Assembly (NCBI GenBank): GCA_900551895.1
Contig: URXX01000001.1
Coordinates: 62,001 to 126,000, forward strand
Direction of reading: 5' to 3'
DNA: 64,000 bases
Source: an uncultured Lachnospiraceae bacterium
GTDB taxonomy: Bacteria > Bacillota > Clostridia > Lachnospirales > Lachnospiraceae
The position numbers were made by a program, and so were the translations under genes. The notes beneath the pieces are model-generated. The model ran no database searches. It saw nothing but the letters and a program-made list of their open reading frames with translations, and was not told the DNA's origin. Of this stretch, positions 1-7,056 are shown piece by piece; position 1 is the stretch's first letter; every line of letters begins with the position of its first letter.

Positions 1-389
1 GAGCGGACCGCATGGTATTGGCATTCCTTTGCAGCGCTTATGATGAAGAGGAATTAGAGGGCGGAGATGTGCGTACCGTAATGCACTTCCATCCGGCGTT
101 AGCACCAATCAAAATCGGTGTATTGCCACTTTCCAAAAAATTAAATGAAGGTGCAGAAAAAGTATTCGCCGAATTATCAAAAACATATAACTGTGAATTT
201 GATGACAGAGGAAACATCGGAAAACGTTATCGCCGTCAGGATGAAATCGGAACACCGTTCTGCGTAACTTATGACTTTGAGTCTGAGGAAGACGGAGCAG
301 TTACAGTTCGTGACCGTGATACAATGGAACAGGAAAGAGTGAAAATTGAAGATTTGAAAGTGTATTTCGAGAAGAAGTTTGAGTTTTAG
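1..389 (+). CDS. glyQS: glycyl-tRNA synthetase, C-terminal part (5' end outside window)
   Basis: This is the end of a dimeric-type glycyl-tRNA synthetase, which charges tRNA-Gly in the cytoplasm. The reading frame is open from base 3 and begins inside the class II motif 3 region (ADRMVLAFLCSAYDEE). The anticodon-binding domain follows (FHPALAPIKIGVLPLSKK), then the conserved stretch DDRGNIGKRYRRQDEIGTP. The stop is at 387-389. About the last 125 residues are present. An in-frame ATG at 12 is internal and not the true start. A strong hairpin 16 bases after the stop (405-449) may double as its terminator, although it belongs to the neighbouring REP/RAYT element. Identification is secure from these motifs. 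Confidence 0.93.
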   Translation, partial: ADRMVLAFLCSAYDEEELEGGDVRTVMHFHPALAPIKIGVLPLSKKLNEGAEKVFAELSKTYNCEFDDRGNIGKRYRRQDEIGTPFCVTYDFESEEDGAVTVRDRDTMEQERVKIEDLKVYFEKKFEF

Positions 390-404
390 TCTGAATAAAA
401 TAAT

Positions 405-449
405 CATTTGGGGACGTAGTCAAATTGAAAATGACTACGTCCCCAAATG
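405..449. repeat. left REP-like hairpin of the RAYT element
   Basis: This is a perfect 18-bp inverted repeat, arms 405-422 and 432-449, with a 9-base loop. The core of each arm is GGGACGTAGT or its complement. The same core hairpin recurs on the far side of the transposase gene at 1336-1374, so the two probably form the paired REP units recognised by the encoded transposase. It lies directly after glyQS and could also stop its transcript. Confidence 0.8.
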
Positions 450-460
450 AGAAATACTAT

Positions 461-487
461 GTCCCTTTTTACAGAATACCCTGTCCC
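461..487. repeat. left terminal inverted repeat of the RAYT element
   Basis: This 27-base segment is the reverse complement of 1295-1321 with a single mismatch. The two copies flank the Y1 transposase gene symmetrically, just inside the REP-like hairpins. This suggests that the element spans about 405-1374. Confidence 0.75.
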
Positions 488-517
488 CAAATGGAATAAT
501 AAAAGGGAAGGTGAAGT

Positions 518-1285
518 ATGCCACGTCAGCGAAGAAGAAAAAGCGCTACAGGATTTTGTCATGTGATAGCAAAAGGAATAAATAGAGAAAGAATTTTTAA
601 CCAAACGCGTGAAAAACTTTATTTCAAAAGAATTTTACGAGAATATCTTAAAGAAGATGAAGTGGAGGTTTACGCGTATTGTATAATGTCTAACCATGTA
701 CATCTAATTATCAAATCAGAATTGGCAGTTCTAGCCATATTCATGGCCAAATGTCTGGCAAAATACGCAGAATATTATAATTATAAACATAGTAGAAATG
801 GACACGTTTTCCAAAATCGATTCAAAAGTGAATGTATAGAAACTGAACGATATTTTTGGAATTGTGTACGTTATATTCATTTAAATCCGATGAAGTGTAA
901 TAATGAAAATAGTTATCTACAATATAAATATAGTAGTATTAGTGAATACAAAATGTTAAAAAACGATTTGCTTCATGAAAATGCATTAACTATATTTCAA
1001 AGTAAATTTGAAGAGTGGGAGGATGTTGTGAATTTTCATAACAAAAAGCAGTATGTAGTTATCGATGATATAATAGAAGATATAGATTTACAAAGGCAGG
1101 AAATTGCTTTAAATATTTTGGAACAAATGAAAATAGAAAAGAATTTATCCAAAATAGAGGAAATAGTGGAGGAAAAAACATTGCGTGAAGAATATAAGAA
1201 AAGGTTAATTGACAAGATGAAGATTTCTTTAGCAAAGAGTGAAAAACTATATTTGTTTGTAAAGAAAAAGATTATTGGTAAGTAA
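518..1285 (+). CDS. REP-associated tyrosine transposase (RAYT, Y1_Tnp family)
   Basis: The protein is a single-strand DNA transposase/endonuclease of the IS200-like Y1 (HuH) superfamily, in the REP-associated branch. The 255-residue product has the metal-binding HuH signature NHVHLI at residues 59-64. A tyrosine-rich helix (KYAEYYNYK, about residues 82-90) should hold the catalytic Tyr. It is followed by GHVFQNRF and RYIHLNPMK, all typical of RAYTs. The C-terminal 100 residues are Lys/Glu-rich and helical. The start ATG has a GGGAAGGTG ribosome binding site. The gene is far more AT-rich than glyQS, and inverted repeats and hairpins surround it. The family usually acts on REP hairpins rather than hopping as a free IS, so this is a domesticated or semi-mobile element. 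The ORF is intact. Confidence 0.88.
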   Translation: MPRQRRRKSATGFCHVIAKGINRERIFNQTREKLYFKRILREYLKEDEVEVYAYCIMSNHVHLIIKSELAVLAIFMAKCLAKYAEYYNYKHSRNGHVFQNRFKSECIETERYFWNCVRYIHLNPMKCNNENSYLQYKYSSISEYKMLKNDLLHENALTIFQSKFEEWEDVVNFHNKKQYVVIDDIIEDIDLQRQEIALNILEQMKIEKNLSKIEEIVEEKTLREEYKKRLIDKMKISLAKSEKLYLFVKKKIIGK

Positions 1286-1294
1286 TAGTAAAAA

Positions 1295-1321
1295 GGGACA
1301 GGGTGTTCTGTAAAAAGGGAC
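1295..1321. repeat. right terminal inverted repeat of the RAYT element
   Basis: This repeat is the partner of 461-487, with 26 of 27 positions complementary. A partial direct repeat of its first bases (GGGACAGTGTGTT) follows immediately at 1317-1329, so this end carries one and a half copies of the motif. Confidence 0.75.
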
Positions 1322-1335
1322 AGTGTGTTTTGTAT

Positions 1336-1374
1336 TTTGGGACGTAGTAAAATGTAAAAAAACTACGTCCCAAA
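1336..1374. repeat. right REP-like hairpin of the RAYT element
   Basis: The arms 1336-1348 and 1362-1374 form a perfect 13-bp stem with a 13-base loop. The stem core GGGACGTAGT is identical to that of the left hairpin at 405-449, but the loop differs. It lies between the convergent transposase and AraC genes and may terminate both. Confidence 0.8.
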
Positions 1375-1377
1375 CAC

Positions 1378-2265
1378 TCAAGACAATGCCTGTGAAATAC
1401 CTTTTACAGAAGAAACATACTCCATAGGAGACATCCCCGTTGCCTTTTTAAATTGTTTTGAAAAATATTGAAGGGAACTGAAAGAGAGGTAATGGGCGAC
1501 TTCCGTACAGTTCATTTTCTCACTGCGGAGAAGTTCTTTTGCGTACTCTATTTTCAGTTCGTGAAAGTATGCCATAGGGCTACAATTGTATTTGGCAGTA
1601 AATATGGTATGCAGGGCGGAACGGCTTACAGAAAATGTTTCGCAAAGTGCGGAAATAGTCAGGGCATCACAAATGTGCCTTTTCATAAAGGCAGAAATTT
1701 CCTCCGGCAGATTATTTCTGACAGAAGAGCGGGCGCAGGATGCAGAGGCAGGATTTTCAAGGTGATTCCGTTTTAATGTAATTAAAAGCAATTCTAAATA
1801 AAGTGAAATCAATTGTTGTGAGCCGAAAGGTGCATTTTTAGAAAGTATTACCTGCTCCACGGAAGGAACGTGTAGTGGTGAAGAGAAAGCATTTTTTGCT
1901 TCCACAATCAGTTTAGAAATAAGTGTTCGTTCTTCCAAAGTGAGCGTGCAGTGGAAGTTGTGAAATGATTTTATGGCAGGAGCGTGGCAGTAAAAGGAAA
2001 CGGCTACAAGATTAGGTGATTTTTTGCTGACGGACTGAATGGCGTGAAATTCATTTGGTTTATGAAAAATAATATCACCGGCAGTCAGTGTATACTGTCT
2101 GTCGTCAGCCTGCACAGACACTTTCCCTTTGTCCACATACAAAAATTCCCAGAAATCGTGGGATTCCCCGGAAAAAACAAAATCATTCATATATTCAAAA
2201 TAATGAATGGTTACAATAGATTCAATTTGAAACGTTTTTTCTAATGTTGTGCTGATATAAGCCAT
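1378..2265 (-). CDS. AraC family transcriptional regulator with cupin sensor domain
   Basis: This is a one-component regulator of 295 residues. The N-terminal part (about 1-150) has the AraC cupin pattern (FWEFLYVDKGKVSVQADDRQYTLTAGDIIFHKPNEFHAI) that binds small ligands, often sugars. Residues about 190-290 hold two helix-turn-helix motifs ending in the family signature FSSLQYFSKQFKKATGMSPMEY. It is divergent from the Gfo/Idh/MocA oxidoreductase at 2419, with 153 bp of shared intergenic DNA, so that gene is its likely target. The ligand cannot be told from sequence. Confidence 0.9.
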   Translation of the reverse strand: MAYISTTLEKTFQIESIVTIHYFEYMNDFVFSGESHDFWEFLYVDKGKVSVQADDRQYTLTAGDIIFHKPNEFHAIQSVSKKSPNLVAVSFYCHAPAIKSFHNFHCTLTLEERTLISKLIVEAKNAFSSPLHVPSVEQVILSKNAPFGSQQLISLYLELLLITLKRNHLENPASASCARSSVRNNLPEEISAFMKRHICDALTISALCETFSVSRSALHTIFTAKYNCSPMAYFHELKIEYAKELLRSEKMNCTEVAHYLSFSSLQYFSKQFKKATGMSPMEYVSSVKGISQALS

Positions 2266-2418
2266 TGTTTTCCTCCTACTCTGCGTAAGTTTTTATTATT
2301 TTAACAGAGAGAAAAAGATAAATAAAGATAAAATAACAAGTTTTCAGAATAAAATAACAAGCCAATCCGAAAAAGAAATCCTATAATAAAATTTATAAAA
2401 CGAACAGGGAGGAAAAAG

Positions 2419-3714
2419 ATGAGTAAAAGATTAAAAGTGGCGCTGGCAGGACTTGGCAGTAGAGGAAAAGATACATATGCGCCTACAGCGAAATTATTTC
2501 CGGATAAAATGGAGATTGTGGCGATTGCGGATATTGATCCGGCAAAAGTGGAAGAGGTGGCAAAAGAATATCATATACCGGAGGAGATGTGTTTTGCAAG
2601 CGCGGAAGAGTTGATTGCACAGGATAAATTAGCGGATATTATGTTTATCACAACACAGGATAAACAACATGTAGAGCAGGCAATTCCCGCACTGAAAAAA
2701 GGGTATCATTTATTATTAGAGAAACCGATTTCACCGAAACCGGAGGAATGCAGAGAGATTGTAAAGGTAGCAAAAGAATGTAACAGGAAAGTAATCGTAT
2801 GTCACGTTCTCCGCTATACGCCGATTTATTCAAAGTTAAAAGATGTTTTGGATAGCGGGGTTATCGGTGACGTTGTTTCGGTAATGTCCATTGAAAATGT
2901 AGGATATTGGCATCAGGCACATAGTTTTGTTCGTGGAAACTGGAGAAATTCGGAGACGACAAGTCCGATGATTTTGCAGAAATGCTGTCACGATATGGAT
3001 TTACTTCTCTGGCTTACTGGAAAAACATGCGAGTCGGTTTCTTCATTCGGTGATACATACCTATTTAAAGAAGAATGTGCGCCGGAGGGAACTGCGCTTC
3101 GTTGTATGGACGGATGTAAGGCGAAAGAGAACTGTCCATATGATGCGGAAAAGATTTATTTGGAACATCACCGCATCGGTGCAAAAACAGGATATAAAGA
3201 GTGGCCTTTAGATGTGCTTACTTTACATCCGAGTGTGGAAACCATTATGGAAGCAATAAAAACAGGTCCATATGGAAGATGTGTATACCATTGCGATAAT
3301 AATGTAGTTGACCATCAGGTTGTCAATATGAAAATGACGGACGGTACAACAATCAGCCATACGATGTGCGGTTTTACTGCTACGGGAAGCCGTTATGCGA
3401 AATTTATGGGGACAAAAGGCGAAATTATTGCGGATATGACGGAAAATACGATTAAAATTACGGTGTTTGGACAGAAGGATACGGAAGTTATTGACATTTC
3501 CCAAATTGCTTCTGATTTCTCGGGACACGGCGGTGGAGATAATCGAATGGTTGAAGAATTTTTGGACATGCTCATAAATGAAACAGGACCTACAAAACGG
3601 ACAACTTCCGTGGGAGAATCGGTGGAAAGTCACTACTGTGCACTGGCTGCCGAAGAGTCAAGACTAAACGGCGGAAAGGTGATTTCTTTAGACAAATATA
3701 GAAACGGGAAATAA
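2419..3714 (+). CDS. Gfo/Idh/MocA family NAD(P)-dependent oxidoreductase
   Basis: This is a 431-residue sugar or cyclitol dehydrogenase of the glucose-fructose oxidoreductase/inositol dehydrogenase family. The N-terminal Rossmann fold is clear (VALAGLGSRGKDTYAP, residues 6-21), with the catalytic/cofactor motif LLEKPISPKPEEC near residue 97. The C-terminal alpha/beta domain contains the HDMDLLLWLTG segment. A Cys cluster (EECAPEGTALRCMDGCKAKENCPYD, split here by description: Cys near residues 216, 227, 231 and 237) is present in the insert, which may bind metal; this is inference. The ribosome binding site GGGAGGAAAAAG fixes the start. It is likely controlled by the divergent AraC regulator. 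Its substrate is unknown. Confidence 0.88.
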   Translation: MSKRLKVALAGLGSRGKDTYAPTAKLFPDKMEIVAIADIDPAKVEEVAKEYHIPEEMCFASAEELIAQDKLADIMFITTQDKQHVEQAIPALKKGYHLLLEKPISPKPEECREIVKVAKECNRKVIVCHVLRYTPIYSKLKDVLDSGVIGDVVSVMSIENVGYWHQAHSFVRGNWRNSETTSPMILQKCCHDMDLLLWLTGKTCESVSSFGDTYLFKEECAPEGTALRCMDGCKAKENCPYDAEKIYLEHHRIGAKTGYKEWPLDVLTLHPSVETIMEAIKTGPYGRCVYHCDNNVVDHQVVNMKMTDGTTISHTMCGFTATGSRYAKFMGTKGEIIADMTENTIKITVFGQKDTEVIDISQIASDFSGHGGGDNRMVEEFLDMLINETGPTKRTTSVGESVESHYCALAAEESRLNGGKVISLDKYRNGK

Positions 3715-3736
3715 ATGGTTTTCTGTCGAAAAGACC

Positions 3737-3765
3737 TTGACGAACTTTGACAAACCGTATAAAAT
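3737..3765 (+). promoter_or_regulatory. predicted sigma-A promoter of ppdK
   Basis: A TTGACG at 3737-3742 and a TAAAAT at 3760-3765 are separated by 17 bases, about 90 bases upstream of the ppdK start. The long 5' leader ends in an AGGAGG site. A strong promoter fits the gene's optimised codon use. Confidence 0.55.
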
Positions 3766-3855
3766 ATATGTGCGATAGATTATCGTATTGCAATATGTTA
3801 ATAATAAGAAGAAATCCTTTTTATTAAAAAATATTATGTAGGAGGTCGTAAAGAC

Positions 3856-6480
3856 ATGGCAAAATGGGTTTATATGTTCACCGAAGGTGACGCAACCATG
3901 AGAAACACACTTGGTGGTAAAGGTGCTAACCTTGCTGAAATGACAAAATTAGGTCTTCCGGTACCACAAGGTTTCACAATTACAACAGATGCTTGTACTC
4001 AGTATTATGAGGATGGAAGAAAAATTAACGATGAAATCATGGAACAGATCATGGAAGCAATCGTTAAAATGGAAGAAATTACAGGAAAGAAATTTGGAGA
4101 TAAAGAAAATCCACTTCTTGTATCTGTTCGTTCAGGAGCAAGAGCATCTATGCCGGGTATGATGGATACTATCTTAAACCTCGGTTTAAACGAAGAAGTT
4201 GTAGAAACTTTAGCGAAAGCTTCTAACAATGCTCGTTGGGCTTGGGACTGCTACAGAAGATTTATCCAGATGTACTCTGACGTAGTTATGGAAGTAGGTA
4301 AAAAATACTTTGAAGAATTAATTGATAAGATGAAAGAAGACAGAGGGGTAACACAGGATGTTGACCTTACAGCAGAAGATCTTCACGAACTTGCAGAACA
4401 GTTCAAAGCTGAATATAAAGAAAAAATCGGTGAAGACTTCCCTTCTGATCCAAAAGAACAGTTAATGGGAGCTGTAAAAGCCGTATTCCGTTCTTGGGAC
4501 AACCCACGTGCTAACGTTTACCGTCGTGACAACGATATCCCATATTCATGGGGAACTGCTGTTAACGTACAGATGATGGCATTTGGTAACATGGGAGACG
4601 ACTGTGGTACAGGTGTTGCATTTACTCGTGACCCAGCTACAGGAAACAATGGTTTATTTGGAGAATTCCTTACAAACGCTCAGGGTGAAGACGTTGTTGC
4701 CGGTGTTCGTACACCTATGCACATTTCAGAAATGGAACAGAAATTCCCTGAAGCATTCGTACAGTTCAAAGAAGTATGCCAGACTCTTGAAAAACATTAC
4801 AGAGATATGCAGGATATGGAGTTTACAGTAGAACATGGTAAACTTTATATGTTACAGACACGTAACGGTAAAAGAACAGCTCAGGCTGCTTTAAAAATCG
4901 CTTGTGATTTAGTTGACGAAGGAATGAGAACAGAAGAAGAAGCTGTTGCTATGATCGATCCTCGTAACTTAGATACATTACTTCACCCACAGTTTGATGC
5001 TGAAGCATTAAAGGCTGCTGCACCAATGGCAAAAGCACTTGGAGCATCTCCAGGAGCTGCTTGCGGTAAAATCGTATTTACAGCAGACGATGCTAAAGAA
5101 TGGGCTGCAAGAGGAGAAAAAGTTGTTCTTGTACGTCTTGAAACATCACCGGAAGATATCGAAGGTATGAAAGCCGCTCAGGGTATCTTAACAGTACGTG
5201 GTGGTATGACATCTCACGCTGCCGTAGTTGCTCGTGGTATGGGTACTTGCTGTGTATCAGGTTGTGGTGATATCACAATGGACGAAGCAAATAAGAAATT
5301 TACATTAGCCGGAAAAGAATACCATGAAGGAGATGCTATCTCTCTTGACGGTTCAACAGGTAACATCTACGATGGAATTATCCCAACAGTAGACGCTACA
5401 ATCGCCGGAGAATTCGGAAGAATCATGGGATGGGCTGACAAATACAGAACATTAAAAGTTAGAACAAATGCAGATACACCGGCAGATGCCAGAAAAGCAC
5501 GTGAACTTGGTGCTGAAGGTATCGGTCTTTGCCGTACAGAGCATATGTTCTTTGAAGGAAACAGAATTGATGCTTTCCGTGAAATGATTTGTTCTGAAAC
5601 ATTAGAAGAAAGAGAAGCAGCTCTTGAAAAAATCCTTCCAGAGCAGCAGGGAGATTTCGAAGCTTTATATGAAGCATTAGAAGGACATCCAGTTACAATC
5701 CGTTTCTTAGATCCACCTCTTCATGAGTTCGTACCAACAACTGAAGAAGATATTAAGAAACTTGCAGATACTCAGGGTAAAACAGTTGAACAGATTAAAG
5801 CAATCATTGATTCTTTACATGAATTCAATCCAATGATGGGACACAGAGGACTTCGTCTTGCTGTAACTTATCCTGAAATTGCTAAAATGCAGACAAGAGC
5901 AGTTATCCGTGCTGCTATCAACGTTCAGAAAGCACACAGCGACTGGACAGTAAAACCGGAAATCATGATTCCATTATCATGTGATGCAAAAGAATTAAAA
6001 TATGTTAAAGATATGGTAGTAGCAACAGCAGATGCTGAAATCGCTGCTGCAGGTGTTGAACTTGCATACGAAGTTGGTACTATGATTGAAATCCCAAGAG
6101 CAGCACTTACTGCTGATGAGATTGCAAAACAGGCAGACTTCTTCTGCTTCGGTACAAACGACTTAACACAGATGACATATGGTTTCTCTCGTGATGATGC
6201 TGGTAAGTTCTTAGATGCTTACTATGATGCAAAAATCTTCGAGAACGATCCATTTGCTAAATTAGACCAGATCGGTGTAGGTGCATTAATGGAAACTGCT
6301 ATCAAATTAGGAAAACCAGTTAATCCAAACCTCCACGTAGGTATCTGTGGAGAACACGGTGGAGATCCAAGTTCTGTAGAATTCTGCCACAAAATTGGCT
6401 TAGACTATGTATCTTGTTCACCATTCCGTGTGCCAATCGCAAGATTAGCTGCTGCACAGGCTGCTATCAATAACAAGTAA
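3856..6480 (+). CDS. ppdK: pyruvate, phosphate dikinase
   Basis: This enzyme interconverts pyruvate + ATP + Pi and PEP + AMP + PPi, in the cytoplasm. In anaerobic clostridia it often works in glycolysis with PPi or in gluconeogenesis. At 874 residues it has the full family length. The N-terminal ATP-grasp domain begins TEGDATMRNTLGGKGANLAEM. The central swivelling domain has the phospho-histidine in GGMTSHAAVVARGMG (His454). The C-terminal PEP/pyruvate TIM barrel carries the catalytic Cys831 in GICGEHGGDPSS. AGGAGG precedes the start. Codon use is strongly skewed towards a small set of codons compared with neighbours, as expected for an abundant protein. It is flanked by its own promoter and terminator and so is monocistronic. 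Confidence 0.97.
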   Translation: MAKWVYMFTEGDATMRNTLGGKGANLAEMTKLGLPVPQGFTITTDACTQYYEDGRKINDEIMEQIMEAIVKMEEITGKKFGDKENPLLVSVRSGARASMPGMMDTILNLGLNEEVVETLAKASNNARWAWDCYRRFIQMYSDVVMEVGKKYFEELIDKMKEDRGVTQDVDLTAEDLHELAEQFKAEYKEKIGEDFPSDPKEQLMGAVKAVFRSWDNPRANVYRRDNDIPYSWGTAVNVQMMAFGNMGDDCGTGVAFTRDPATGNNGLFGEFLTNAQGEDVVAGVRTPMHISEMEQKFPEAFVQFKEVCQTLEKHYRDMQDMEFTVEHGKLYMLQTRNGKRTAQAALKIACDLVDEGMRTEEEAVAMIDPRNLDTLLHPQFDAEALKAAAPMAKALGASPGAACGKIVFTADDAKEWAARGEKVVLVRLETSPEDIEGMKAAQGILTVRGGMTSHAAVVARGMGTCCVSGCGDITMDEANKKFTLAGKEYHEGDAISLDGSTGNIYDGIIPTVDATIAGEFGRIMGWADKYRTLKVRTNADTPADARKARELGAEGIGLCRTEHMFFEGNRIDAFREMICSETLEEREAALEKILPEQQGDFEALYEALEGHPVTIRFLDPPLHEFVPTTEEDIKKLADTQGKTVEQIKAIIDSLHEFNPMMGHRGLRLAVTYPEIAKMQTRAVIRAAINVQKAHSDWTVKPEIMIPLSCDAKELKYVKDMVVATADAEIAAAGVELAYEVGTMIEIPRAALTADEIAKQADFFCFGTNDLTQMTYGFSRDDAGKFLDAYYDAKIFENDPFAKLDQIGVGALMETAIKLGKPVNPNLHVGICGEHGGDPSSVEFCHKIGLDYVSCSPFRVPIARLAAAQAAINNK

Positions 6481-6500
6481 TATATTGTAAATTGCAAATA

Positions 6501-6540
6501 TAAAACTCCTCGTGTTTCACTCAAAACACGGGGAGTTTTA
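6501..6540. terminator. terminator after ppdK (bidirectional)
   Basis: The stem TAAAACTCCTCGTGTTT / AAACACGGGGAGTTTTA (6501-6517 and 6524-6540) has near-perfect pairing and A/T tracts on both sides. It can therefore stop ppdK and also the convergent XRE gene. Confidence 0.85.
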
Positions 6541-6556
6541 TCGTATAAGGAGAATA

Positions 6557-6763
6557 TTATTTTTTCTTATTTGTTCTGCCAAGAAGATAATCAACAGACA
6601 CATCATAATAATCTGCTAATTTTATAAAAACTTCAACGGGAATATTTACTTTACCCAATTCATATTTGGAATAGGTTGTCTGTTTTATATTAAGATAATC
6701 AGCCAGTTCCTGTTGTTTTTTATCGCTATCTTCCCTAAGATTTCTAATCCGTTCAAATATCAT
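6557..6763 (-). CDS. XRE/Cro family helix-turn-helix repressor
   Basis: This is a small DNA-binding protein, 68 residues from the start chosen at 6763, where GGGAG lies 8 bases upstream. A longer in-frame start at 6811 would place the N-terminus inside the palindromic operator and has no good binding site. The fold is a single HTH_XRE domain: RIRNLREDSDKKQQELADYL, then NIKQTTYSKYELGKVNIPVE, then a conserved DVSVDYLLGRT end. It is divergent from the small-peptide/radical SAM genes and separated from them by a double palindrome (6812-6841). It is most likely the autoregulatory repressor of the peptide cassette, as in phage-type or RiPP switches. Phage-style repressors of this size are common, so the link rests on the operator. 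Confidence 0.88.
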   Translation of the reverse strand: MIFERIRNLREDSDKKQQELADYLNIKQTTYSKYELGKVNIPVEVFIKLADYYDVSVDYLLGRTNKKK

Positions 6764-6811
6764 TAACACTTCTCCCTGTTTGTTTTCTTTAATTATAAAA
6801 AGTCTTGTCAT

Positions 6812-6845
6812 GACTATTGAAAAATAGTCGTATTACGACTATAAT
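6812..6845 (+). promoter_or_regulatory. cassette promoter with tandem palindromic operators
   Basis: The -35 TTGAAA (6817-6822) and -10 TATAAT (6840-6845) are exactly 17 bases apart. One dyad, GACTATT-N4-AATAGTC, spans 6812-6829. A second, perfect 17-base palindrome TAGTCGTATTACGACTA spans 6825-6841. They share half-sites and fill the -35/-10 spacer, so a bound dimer would block RNA polymerase. On the minus strand a TATAAT at 6792-6797 could serve the XRE gene from the same region. Confidence 0.75.
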
Positions 6846-6885
6846 TGAGATGAAGAATAAATTACATTTTGCAGAGGTGTGAAAA

Positions 6886-7038
6886 ATGAGTACAAAAGAT
6901 GTTTACCGAGAAGAAAAAAAGAGTAAAAAAGAAGAAACGTTGGAATTTGTTAAGGAAACAGGAAAGACAGTTATCATTACAGCATTAACTACTGCGGTAT
7001 CCATAGGCGTGAGTATGCTTATGAATAAGGATAGGTAA
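6886..7038 (+). CDS. 50-residue single-pass membrane peptide of the radical SAM cassette
   Basis: This is a small ORF of 50 codons with a usable binding site (AGAGGTGTG, 7 bases before ATG). The first 27 residues are highly charged and helical (EEKKSKKEETLEFVKE). Residues about 28-46 form a hydrophobic segment (TVIITALTTAVSIGVSMLM), followed by NKDR. The predicted topology is one membrane helix with a cytoplasmic charged arm. It is the first gene behind the XRE-controlled promoter, 18 bases before the radical SAM gene. It has no Cys and no leader/core look, so it is unlikely to be the modified precursor. An immunity, anchoring or toxin role is possible but unproven. I do not recognise the family. 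Confidence 0.65.
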   Translation: MSTKDVYREEKKSKKEETLEFVKETGKTVIITALTTAVSIGVSMLMNKDR

Positions 7039-7056
7039 AAAAGAAAAGAATGAGAT

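Noticed and set aside
405..1374. CRISPR-like repeats around the transposase
   Set aside because: Only paired hairpins and one inverted repeat pair exist; there is no regular repeat-spacer array and no cas gene.
3223..3633. Minus-strand open frame of 136 codons inside the Gfo/Idh/MocA gene
   Set aside because: Antisense to a real gene and without start signal or recognisable protein pattern.
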